This document shows, piece by piece, positions 7,820-14,115 of a stretch of DNA of 15,054 nucleotides. The DNA is from Alistipes sp. GTDB taxonomy: Bacteria > Bacteroidota > Bacteroidia > Bacteroidales > Rikenellaceae. A program made the position numbers and the translations under genes. The notes below the pieces were generated by a model, which did no database searches, was not told the DNA's origin, and was given only the letters and a program-made list of their open reading frames with translations. The stretch is from positions 1-15,054 of the forward strand of contig JAIDKM010000021.1 of the NCBI GenBank assembly GCA_029051915.1, given 5' to 3'. Numbering within the stretch: position 1 is the first letter of the stretch; the number at the start of each line of letters is the position of its first letter.

Positions 7820-8646
7820 CCATGAAACACTTCCTTCGTTCTTCTTTCTGCATGTTGGCGGCCCTGTGTGCCGCGGCGTGCGCCCACCATAAGATCATCC
7901 CCGACGAAAAGCTGGCGTTGATCTTCCACGACGCTTTTCTCGCCAATGCGTATGTCGGCAATCGCAATCTTGTCAAGGATTCGCTGAACCTCTACGAACC
8001 GATATTCGCCCGCTACGGCTATACCACCGAGGATGTCCATTATACGATCGGCAACTTCTCGAAGCGCAAGAGCGCCCGCCTGGGCGACGTCGTCGAGCGG
8101 GCCATCGCCATGCTGGAGTCCGAGGGAAAATATTACAGCCGGGAAGTCGCCGTGCTCGACACGATCGACAACGTGGCACTGCGCGCGGGGCGCCGTACGC
8201 TTCGGGCCGATTCGTTGCTCCGCGTGCGGTCGTTGGCCGATACCGCGTCGGTGAGCCTGGTTTTCGATGTCGAGCCCGGCGAATACAGCATTCAGATGAA
8301 GTATCTGATCGATTCGCTCGACCTCAATACCAAGAGTCTCCGGAGTCAGATCTGGCTCGAACGCGCCGACAGTTCCCGGGTGCAGACCTACTCCGTTACC
8401 CTGCGGCGCCACCACGAAGGAACCCTCTCCCGCAAGCTCACGGCCGATTCCACCCATCGGCGCCTGCGCGTTCACTTGCTGACTTTCTCCGATACGCCCC
8501 GGCGCCCTTCGTTCACCGTGCGCGATCTCAAGGTCGAATATACGCCTCAGAAGCGTGCGGCGGTCGAGCGCTTCTACGAGCAGCAGCTCAACATCCGCAT
8601 TTTCGCCGACGAGTTTTTCGATGTCGCCAAGAAAGATAGCCTCTAA
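7816..8646 (+). CDS. DUF4296 domain lipoprotein
   Basis: The ATG at 7816 overlaps the permease stop (ATGA); an ATG at 7822 is an alternative that loses two residues. The 276-residue product has a signal ending in a good lipobox, AAAC with Cys22. It then has IIPDEKLALIFHDAFLANAYV, the characteristic start of DUF4296, a Bacteroidota domain of unknown function. The DUF occupies roughly residues 27-110. The remaining C-terminal half is predicted beta-rich and not recognised (with motifs such as VSLVFDVEPGEYSIQMKYLI). This is longer than the short DUF4296-only proteins I know of, so the C-terminal half is an added domain. It follows the lipoprotein-transport-type permease, but a functional link is inference only. 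Confidence 0.85.
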   Translation: MTMKHFLRSSFCMLAALCAAACAHHKIIPDEKLALIFHDAFLANAYVGNRNLVKDSLNLYEPIFARYGYTTEDVHYTIGNFSKRKSARLGDVVERAIAMLESEGKYYSREVAVLDTIDNVALRAGRRTLRADSLLRVRSLADTASVSLVFDVEPGEYSIQMKYLIDSLDLNTKSLRSQIWLERADSSRVQTYSVTLRRHHEGTLSRKLTADSTHRRLRVHLLTFSDTPRRPSFTVRDLKVEYTPQKRAAVERFYEQQLNIRIFADEFFDVAKKDSL

Positions 8647-8959
8647 CCTGCTCTGGACTCCGCAGGGAGTGATCCGGCATCCGCTCGTCGAAGTTGCGCC
8701 CGACGGGCGCGTGCTCTCCGTCGCATCGTGTTCCGATCCCGATCGAATTCCGTTCGTCGAGTTCCGCGCCGGTTTGCTCGTGCCCGGTTTTCCGGAGGAT
8801 TTCCGCGCGGCATTCCGGTCGTTGCCCGATGACCGTCCGCTCTCCGAGTCGCTGCCTGCGCTTCTCGCTCCCGGCCACGGCGTCCTCGTCGTGATTTCCG
8901 GCCTCGACTACGGCTCGCTGCGGCTTACTCCGGCCGCGAGGATCGAAAAGATTGTGTAG
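8621..8959 (+). CDS. Small protein resembling an amidohydrolase without its catalytic barrel
   Basis: This 112-residue product starts at 8621, inside the end of the DUF4296 gene (26-base overlap). The N-terminal part (about 6-57: SNLLWTPQGVIRHPLVEV...GLLVPGF) resembles the beta-sandwich opening of cytosine deaminase/chlorohydrolase-type amidohydrolases, which normally continues into a metal-binding HxH. Here the text after PGF is PEDFRAAF, with no His. The last 32 residues (APGHGVLVVISGLDYGSLRLTPAARI) resemble the closing strands of the same family (GKxPGLxLLSGxD...LRLT). The roughly 270-residue TIM barrel that should lie between them is absent. Only two His are present in the whole protein, so enzyme activity is very unlikely. 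From memory, full-length amidohydrolases occur beside DUF4296 genes in related genomes. It could be a relic or a small structural protein. The upstream in-frame ATG at 8555 gives low-complexity Ser residues and is rejected. Confidence 0.62.
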   Translation: MSPRKIASNLLWTPQGVIRHPLVEVAPDGRVLSVASCSDPDRIPFVEFRAGLLVPGFPEDFRAAFRSLPDDRPLSESLPALLAPGHGVLVVISGLDYGSLRLTPAARIEKIV

Positions 8960-8969
8960 CCGCCTTTCT

Positions 8970-9884
8970 CTAATAGCCTTTCATGGGCAGATGTTCCTCC
9001 ACCGTGCGGCGCAGGTGTTTGTTGTCCAGATGGGTGTAGATCTCGGTAGTGATGATGCTTTCATGTCCCAGCATCTCCTGCACCTGGCGGATGCTCGCAC
9101 CGCCTTCGAGCAGGTGCGTGGCGAAAGAGTGGCGGAACGTGTGGGGACTGATCTGCTTGTCGATACCGGCCTTCAGCGTCGCCTGTTTGATGATCGTAAA
9201 GATCATCACGCGCGTCAGTTTTCCGCCACGGTTGTTCAGGAAGACCGCCTCTTCGTTTTTGCACTTCTCCGCCATTTCGCGGCGGTCGTCCAGCCAGTGC
9301 TGGATCTTCCGGCGGGCCGCCGTGCTTACGGGCACCAGCCGCTGCTTGTCGCCCTTGCCGATCACCCGGATGTAACCCTCGCCGAAGAAGAGATCCGACA
9401 GCCGCAGCGAGGTGAGTTCCGAGACCCGCAGGCCGCATGAATAGAGCACTTCCAGCATCGCGCTGTCGCGCCGTCCTTTGGGAGTCGAGGTATCGATCGT
9501 CGCGATGATGCGGTCGATCTCTTCGGTGGTCAGGATGTCGGGCAGCTGGCGCCCGAATTTGGGCGTCTCGATGAATTCGGCCGGCGAGCTTTCGATCTTC
9601 TCCTCCAGCAGCAGGAAGTTGTAGAAACTGCGGATGCCGCTCAGGTTGCGGGCCTGCGAGGTCTTCTCGCGGCCGCGTTCGTAGAGCCGCTCCATGTAAC
9701 GTTCGATCATTTCGCGCTCGACCTTGCGGGGCGGCAAATCCCATTGGCGCAGGATGAAGTGGGCGAATTGCCGCAGATCGCGCATGTACGACTCCACGGT
9801 ATTCGCCGAGAGTCGTTTTTCCAGCTTGATGTAGGTACGGTAGCGGCGTCCCGCGTCTTCCCATTTTTTCGTGTTTTCGGCCAT
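8970..9884 (-). CDS. xerD: Site-specific tyrosine recombinase XerD
   Basis: This 304-residue tyrosine recombinase resolves chromosome dimers at the dif site. It has an N-terminal SAM-like DNA-binding domain (about 12-100, with LSANTVESYMRDLRQF) and a catalytic domain from about 110. All catalytic residues can be placed: Arg153 in SCGLRVSELTSLRL, Lys177 in GKGDKQR, His248 and Arg251 in SPHTFRHSFATHLLEGG, His274 in LGHESIITTEIYTH, and the nucleophile Tyr283. The length and the absence of integrase-specific extensions favour the housekeeping Xer over a phage or transposon integrase, and no attachment repeats or mobile genes are nearby. It converges with the upstream gene run across 10 bases and has no visible terminator between. 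It is transcribed away from prmA from a shared promoter region. Confidence 0.93.
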   Translation of the reverse strand: MAENTKKWEDAGRRYRTYIKLEKRLSANTVESYMRDLRQFAHFILRQWDLPPRKVEREMIERYMERLYERGREKTSQARNLSGIRSFYNFLLLEEKIESSPAEFIETPKFGRQLPDILTTEEIDRIIATIDTSTPKGRRDSAMLEVLYSCGLRVSELTSLRLSDLFFGEGYIRVIGKGDKQRLVPVSTAARRKIQHWLDDRREMAEKCKNEEAVFLNNRGGKLTRVMIFTIIKQATLKAGIDKQISPHTFRHSFATHLLEGGASIRQVQEMLGHESIITTEIYTHLDNKHLRRTVEEHLPMKGY

Positions 9885-9892
9885 CGGTCGGG

Positions 9893-9923
9893 TTGGGTTA
9901 TTCCGGGATTATCGTTAACTTTG
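9893..9923 (+). promoter_or_regulatory. Putative + strand promoter for prmA-recO (Bacteroidota sigma-ABfr type)
   Basis: TAACTTTG at 9916-9923 matches the Bacteroidota -7 element TAnnTTTG exactly. TTGG at 9893-9896 sits 19 bases upstream and is a partial match to the -33 TTTG element. Transcription would begin near 9930, leaving a leader of about 105 bases before prmA. The -7 box is one arm of a perfect inverted repeat with the xerD promoter. Confidence 0.6.
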
Positions 9924-9930
9924 TCCGGCG

Positions 9931-9960
9931 CAAAGTTATAAAATATTTACATAATGCAAC
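9931..9960 (-). promoter_or_regulatory. Putative - strand promoter for xerD
   Basis: On the - strand, the complement of 9931-9938 reads TAACTTTG, again an exact TAnnTTTG -7 element. GTTG (complement of 9957-9960) lies 18 bases upstream as a weak -33 box. The predicted transcript start is near 9924, giving a leader of about 40 bases. The two -7 boxes are only 7 bases apart, so polymerase probably cannot use both at the same time. Confidence 0.58.
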
Positions 9961-10034
9961 CGCTTTTTTGCGGAGCCGGCGCCCGAATTTTCCACTTCGA
10001 AGATAAGATACGAACCAATACAAGAGTATATCGC

Positions 10035-10862
10035 ATGGATTTCGTTGCATTGAATATTCCGGTCGCCGACGAGGTGCAGGCCGAGATCTTCACCGCCTAT
10101 CTGGCCGATTTCCCGTTCGAGAGTTTCGAGACCGGGGACGGCATGCTCAAAGCCTATATCCCGCAGGAGCGGCTGGCCGACTGCAAGCAGGAGGTCGACG
10201 CGCTGCTGGCCGGGCAGGGGGTTGCCGGACGCTATATCTCCATCGAGGCGCAGAACTGGAACGCCCTCTGGGAGCAGAATTTCCCGGCCACCGACGTCGA
10301 GGGACGCCTGCGCATCCGGGCGCCTTTCCACGAGCCGGCACCCGCAGGGACGATGGAGATCGTCGTCATGCCCAAGATGTCGTTCGGTACAGGACAGCAT
10401 GCGACTACCTGGTTGATGGCCCGGGCCGTGCTCGATTTGGGTGTCGCCGGACGCCGCGGTCTCGACATGGGCAGCGGAACGGGCGTGCTCTCGATCGTCG
10501 CCGCCAAATGCGGTGCCGCGCACCTCGATGCCGTTGACATCGACGACTGGGCCGATGCCAACTGCCGTGAGAACGTTGCGGCCAACGGCGTCGCAGACCG
10601 CGTCGAGCCGCTGTTGGGCGACGTGGCGCGGATCGTCGGCCGCACTTATGATTTCATCCTCGCCAACATCAACCGCAACATCTTGCAGCGCGACATGAAG
10701 TCTTACGCCGCGGCGCTGGTGCCGGGCGGCGACCTGTTGATGAGCGGCTTCCTCGAAGCCGATACCGAGGCGGTCGTCGCGGCTGCCGGTGCCGAGGGGC
10801 TCCAGCCGGTCGCTACCGCTTCGCGCGACGGCTGGGTGATGCTGCACGTGCGCAAATCGTGA
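10035..10862 (+). CDS. prmA: Ribosomal protein L11 methyltransferase
   Basis: This 275-residue SAM-dependent enzyme trimethylates ribosomal protein L11. The N-terminal substrate-recruiting domain is short (about 1-70), as usual in Bacteroidota, with the FPFESFETGDGMLKAYIP segment. The linker motif FGTGQHATT at 117-125 and the SAM-binding LDMGSGTGVLSI at 143-154 are clear. VDID at 167-170 is the acidic ribose-binding position. The NINRNIL segment at 211-217 matches the NILANPL-type motif of PrmA. I chose ATG 10035 because the homologous N-terminus begins there; the in-frame ATG at 9954 would add 27 residues of unrelated text and lies in the leader. Its stop overlaps the recO GTG start. Confidence 0.92.
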   Translation: MDFVALNIPVADEVQAEIFTAYLADFPFESFETGDGMLKAYIPQERLADCKQEVDALLAGQGVAGRYISIEAQNWNALWEQNFPATDVEGRLRIRAPFHEPAPAGTMEIVVMPKMSFGTGQHATTWLMARAVLDLGVAGRRGLDMGSGTGVLSIVAAKCGAAHLDAVDIDDWADANCRENVAANGVADRVEPLLGDVARIVGRTYDFILANINRNILQRDMKSYAAALVPGGDLLMSGFLEADTEAVVAAAGAEGLQPVATASRDGWVMLHVRKS

Positions 10863-11584
10863 AATCGTACAAGGGGCGGGGAGTCGTTCTCCATACGCTC
10901 AAATACGGCGATTCGTCGATGGTCGCCTATCTGCTGACCGACGTCGGCGGGCGGCGCAGCTTCATGGTGCAGGGCGTCCGCAGCCGTTCGGGCCGCGGCT
11001 CGAAGCTGGCCGTGTTCCAGCCCATGTTTCCCGTCGAATTCGAGGGGCTGGAGTCGTCGAAGCAGCAGATGCACCGTTTCAAGGAGATCCGCACCGCTTT
11101 TGTGTTGCAGAGCCTGCCGTTCGACGTCCGCAAGTCGACGATCTCCCTTTTCATGGCCGAGGTGCTCTACCGCCTCGTTCGTGAGAGCGAACCCAACGAA
11201 GCGTTGTTCGACTTCGTCTGGGGTTCGGTCGGGGCGCTCGATGCCATGCAGGAGGGGATCGCCAATTTCCACCTTTGGTTCCTTGCCAACCTGAGCCGCT
11301 TTCTGGGCTTCTGTCCCGGCAACGAATATGTGCCCGGCGCCTGGTTCGACATTCGCGAAGGTTTGTTCACGCCCGTGCAGCCGGCCCACACCGATGTCAT
11401 GACGCGCGAATGCGCCGCCATTCTGCGCGACCTGCTGGAGTGCGACGTGCGCCTGCTGGCCGAAATCGGGCTCAACCGCTCGCAGCGCGTCGGATTCCTC
11501 AACGCCATGCTCGTCTACTTCGGCTACCACCTCGACGCCATCAGCGCCGTGCAGTCGGTGCGGATCTTGAAAGAGGTGTTCTGA
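10859..11584 (+). CDS. recO: DNA repair protein RecO
   Basis: The product is 241 residues with a GTG start inside a GTGA overlap with prmA, so translation is probably coupled. RecO helps load RecA on SSB-coated single-stranded DNA in the RecFOR pathway. The N-terminal OB-fold has the typical YKGRGVVLHTLKYGDSSMVAYLLTDVGG opening, in which a K/R-x-x-x-Y/S-x-E/D-x-S pattern is followed by hydrophobic strands. The helical remainder contains LSRFLGFCPGN at the site that, in many bacteria, precedes a four-Cys zinc finger. Here the other cysteines are missing, as in other Bacteroidota RecO proteins. Length is normal for the phylum. Confidence 0.9.
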   Translation: MKSYKGRGVVLHTLKYGDSSMVAYLLTDVGGRRSFMVQGVRSRSGRGSKLAVFQPMFPVEFEGLESSKQQMHRFKEIRTAFVLQSLPFDVRKSTISLFMAEVLYRLVRESEPNEALFDFVWGSVGALDAMQEGIANFHLWFLANLSRFLGFCPGNEYVPGAWFDIREGLFTPVQPAHTDVMTRECAAILRDLLECDVRLLAEIGLNRSQRVGFLNAMLVYFGYHLDAISAVQSVRILKEVF

Positions 11585-11632
11585 AAGAGTATTTTACGTA
11601 TTTTCGCGTATCTTTTTTTCGGGGATAGTTGC

Positions 11633-11640
11633 GACCTTTG
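11633..11640 (+). promoter_or_regulatory. Possible -7 element for the porin-transporter unit
   Basis: GACCTTTG differs from TAnnTTTG at one position. It lies 24 bases before the porin ATG, a suitable distance for a short AT-rich leader. No good TTTG -33 box is visible; a T-rich run (11613-11619) is nearby. The 79-base gap between recO and the porin is otherwise without recognisable sites. Confidence 0.35.
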
Positions 11641-11663
11641 CCGTACTATAAACTCCTTAATAT

Positions 11664-12746
11664 ATGAAGAAACTTTTTCTCTCCGCATTCCTGCTCCTCG
11701 GCGGTGCCGCCTTCGCGCAGGCTCCCTCCGGTGCCGAAACGGCCGAACAATCCGGGACGACCCCGACTCTCGAATCGCGGCTCGACGAGATCGAAACCAA
11801 GATGACCACCTGGCAGAAGATCGTCGCCGGTCTGCCCAAATTATCGGGCTACGTGCAGGCCGGGTATCAGTACACCGACAATTCGTCGGCTTTCTTCCTC
11901 AAGCGCGTGCGTCTCTCGCTCGCCGGCGACATCGTGGCCAAGAAGCTCGACTACAAAATCCAGTTCGAGTTCTGCAAGCCGCAGCTGGTCGACGCCTACA
12001 TCCAGTACAAGCCCCTGCAGCAGCTCAACATCAAACTCGGACAGTACAAAGTGCCTTTCTCGATCGATAATACCGAGTATGTTCCCACCAAACTGGAACT
12101 TATCGAATATCCGCTCGTGCTGCGCAAGATGATGGGCTTCGGCGAGGATCTCTGCGGCATTTCGGCTACCGGACGCGATCTGGGCGCCACGTTGTTCGGC
12201 GGCTTCCTCAAGCGCGACGGGTACCACATCATCAACTACGATCTGGGCGTCTTCAACGGCGAGGGAATCAACACTTCGGATAAGAACAAGTCGAAGGATC
12301 TCGCGGCCCGACTGACGATCAAGCCCGTCAAGGGCCTGATGATCTCCGGTTCCTACTATTGGGGCGAGTACGGCGCTTCGTACCTCAAGCGCGAACGTTA
12401 TGCTTTCGGTGCCTGCTACGACCGCGGCCCTGTCGTCGTGCGCGGCGAGTGGATCGGCGGCACGACGGGCGTCTCTTCCGCGGCCGACTTCGACAGCAAC
12501 GGCTGGTATGTGCTGGCCGGCTGGCGCGCGCCCCACAACCTGATGCCCGTCGCCCGTTTCGAGACCTTCACCGAGAACCAGGCGGCCGCCTCCGCCCTGC
12601 GGCAGACCAACTACACCGTCGGCCTTCTGTGGGCGCCCGTCAAATATCTGCGCTGTCAGCTCAACTACACCTACGAGGATTATGGCTCGGCCTACGATCT
12701 TTCGGGCCGCAATGTCGTCGCCGTCATGTTCACCGGCGTGTTCTAA
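11664..12746 (+). CDS. OprO/OprP-type outer-membrane porin
   Basis: This 360-residue protein has a clean Sec signal peptide (cleavage after AFA, about residue 18). A short coiled coil follows (about 37-53, LESRLDEIETKMTTW), as in trimeric phosphate-selective porins. A beta-barrel then begins with LSGYVQAGYQYTDNSSAFFLKRVRLSLAGDI. The KLGQYKVPFSIDN segment and the final Phe (MFTGVF) are hallmarks of the PF07396 porin family and of barrel proteins handled by the BAM complex. The known members favour phosphate or pyrophosphate, but selectivity cannot be read here and many Bacteroidota members are probably general anion channels. It lies 50 bases upstream of a YeiH-family transporter with no terminator or promoter between, so the two are probably one transcript. 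Confidence 0.87.
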   Translation: MKKLFLSAFLLLGGAAFAQAPSGAETAEQSGTTPTLESRLDEIETKMTTWQKIVAGLPKLSGYVQAGYQYTDNSSAFFLKRVRLSLAGDIVAKKLDYKIQFEFCKPQLVDAYIQYKPLQQLNIKLGQYKVPFSIDNTEYVPTKLELIEYPLVLRKMMGFGEDLCGISATGRDLGATLFGGFLKRDGYHIINYDLGVFNGEGINTSDKNKSKDLAARLTIKPVKGLMISGSYYWGEYGASYLKRERYAFGACYDRGPVVVRGEWIGGTTGVSSAADFDSNGWYVLAGWRAPHNLMPVARFETFTENQAAASALRQTNYTVGLLWAPVKYLRCQLNYTYEDYGSAYDLSGRNVVAVMFTGVF

Positions 12747-12796
12747 TCCTGCTTCGCAAAAGCTCAATCGACAATCCGTAAACAGTCAATATTTCC

Positions 12797-14077
12797 ATGA
12801 AAAATCTTCTTGAAAAACTCCGAACCGAGGATTGGGTCGTCGTCTGGATGTCCATTCCGCTGTTGCTGCTGGCGATCTTCATTCCGAAAGAGCTGCCCAG
12901 CGTACCGGCTACGTTGATCGGCAGCGTCGCGTGGTACAACATCGCGCTGCTCTTTCTGATTTGTCTGGCCGTGCTCTACGTCGGCACGCTTCTGCTGCGG
13001 CGCCCCATGAAGGGTTTGTTGCCGTCGTTCGTCGTGGTCTTCGCCATTTCGCTCCTGGCGCAGGTCGTCGCCAAGATTCCGCAGGTGTCGTACTACGGCT
13101 TCGAGTCGGTCTTCTTTTCGGTCGTCTTCGGTCTTCTGATCCGCAACTTGTGGCATGTGCCCGAATGGATGAAACCCGCCGTGCAGGGCGAGTTCTACAT
13201 TAAGATCGGCGTCGTGTGCCTGGGTGCCACGATCTTGTTTTCCGACGTCATGAAGTCGGGTGTTTTCGGTCTGGTGCAGGCCATTCTCGTGGTGGCGATC
13301 GTCTGGTTCTTCGCTTTCTGGCTCTCGCGCCGCATGAAGGTCGACGAGCGCACCGCCATGATTCTCTCGTCGGGCGTCTCGATCTGCGGCGTCTCTGCCT
13401 GCATCACGGCGGCCCGCGTGGCCGGCGGCGATGACAAGAAACTCTCGTACATCGTCTCGCTCGTTTTGATCGTCGTCGTGCCGATGATCTACCTGATGCC
13501 GTGGCTCGCCCGTACCGTACTGCCGATGATCTTCGATGATCCGCAGACTCTGCAGGAGGTGGCCGGCGCCTGGATCGGCGGCACGATCGACACCACGTCG
13601 GGCGTCGCCGCGTCGAGTACCATCGTCGGCGAGGTCGCCAACCAGCATGCCGTCATCATCAAGGCGGCGCAGAACGTGCTGATCGGCGTCGTGGCGTTCT
13701 TCATCGCGCTCTACCTCTCCGCCCGCGGCGGGCAGGGCGGCAGCGGACGTCCGTCGCTGGGCATCGTCTGGGAGAAGTTCCCCAAGTTCATCCTCGGATT
13801 CGTCGCGGCATCGCTCGTCTTACGCGTTTGCCAGTCGGGAGGCGCTTTTATCCCTGAAAAGGGCAAGCTCGTCGAGCCGGGCGTCGCCAAAATGTTCTCC
13901 ACGGTCTTCTTCTCGCTGGCGTTCGTCTGCATCGGTCTCGATACGCGCCTCAAGGATATCATTTCGAAAGAGAACCGCAATGCCTTGTGGGCATTCCTCG
14001 GCGCACAGGTCTTCAACATCGTCGTAACGCTCGTTGTCGCCTGTCTGCTGTTCGGAGTGCTGAAGCCGATGTTCTGA
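12797..14077 (+). CDS. YeiH-family putative sulfate/anion export transporter
   Basis: This 426-residue inner-membrane protein has about ten to twelve hydrophobic helices. It matches the PF03601 (YeiH/TauZ-like) family through two conserved loops: SSGVSICGVSACITAA at about 191-206 and WIGGTIDTTSGVAAS at about 259-273. It is longer than E. coli YeiH (about 350 residues), with extra N-terminal helices at about 12-30 and 48-68. The family is annotated as a putative sulfate exporter and has been linked to sulfonate catabolism and sulfite stress in other bacteria; no direct transport is shown for this gene. The start follows the porin by 50 bases with no TAnnTTTG element in between. A strong hairpin follows 4 bases after the stop. 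Confidence 0.85.
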   Translation: MKNLLEKLRTEDWVVVWMSIPLLLLAIFIPKELPSVPATLIGSVAWYNIALLFLICLAVLYVGTLLLRRPMKGLLPSFVVVFAISLLAQVVAKIPQVSYYGFESVFFSVVFGLLIRNLWHVPEWMKPAVQGEFYIKIGVVCLGATILFSDVMKSGVFGLVQAILVVAIVWFFAFWLSRRMKVDERTAMILSSGVSICGVSACITAARVAGGDDKKLSYIVSLVLIVVVPMIYLMPWLARTVLPMIFDDPQTLQEVAGAWIGGTIDTTSGVAASSTIVGEVANQHAVIIKAAQNVLIGVVAFFIALYLSARGGQGGSGRPSLGIVWEKFPKFILGFVAASLVLRVCQSGGAFIPEKGKLVEPGVAKMFSTVFFSLAFVCIGLDTRLKDIISKENRNALWAFLGAQVFNIVVTLVVACLLFGVLKPMF

Positions 14078-14081
14078 GAAT

Positions 14082-14115
14082 AAACGATAAAAGGCCTTTC
14101 GGCCTTTTATCGTTT
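14082..14115. terminator. Bidirectional terminator hairpin between the transporter and ygiQ-family genes
   Basis: The arms 14082-14096 (AAACGATAAAAGGCC) and 14101-14115 pair perfectly for 15 bp around a TTTC loop. The core AAAAGGCC-TTTC-GGCCTTTT has the A-tract/GC-stem/T-tract form of a factor-independent terminator that can work on both strands. On the - strand the hairpin is followed by TTTATTCTC-type text. The right arm covers the last two codons and the stop codon of the - strand gene. Confidence 0.85.

Noticed and set aside
8970..9884. Tyrosine recombinase considered as an integrase of a mobile element
   Set aside because: Its size and motif spacing are those of housekeeping XerD. There are no flanking repeats, tRNA, excisionase or cargo genes, and base composition matches the neighbours.
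9960..9973. Small hairpin CCGC-TTTTTT-GCGG in the prmA leader, considered as an attenuator
   Set aside because: The stem is only 4 bp with no U-tract after it and no alternative pairing partner that I can see; it is likely to be chance.
9954..10034. Upstream ATG that would extend PrmA by 27 residues
   Set aside because: The added residues match nothing in PrmA, and the conserved N-terminus begins at 10035; 9954 lies in the predicted leader.
11595..11619. Possible terminator after recO (TACG...CGTA followed by a T run)
   Set aside because: The stem is only 4 bp with mismatches beyond it, too weak to call despite the T-rich stretch.
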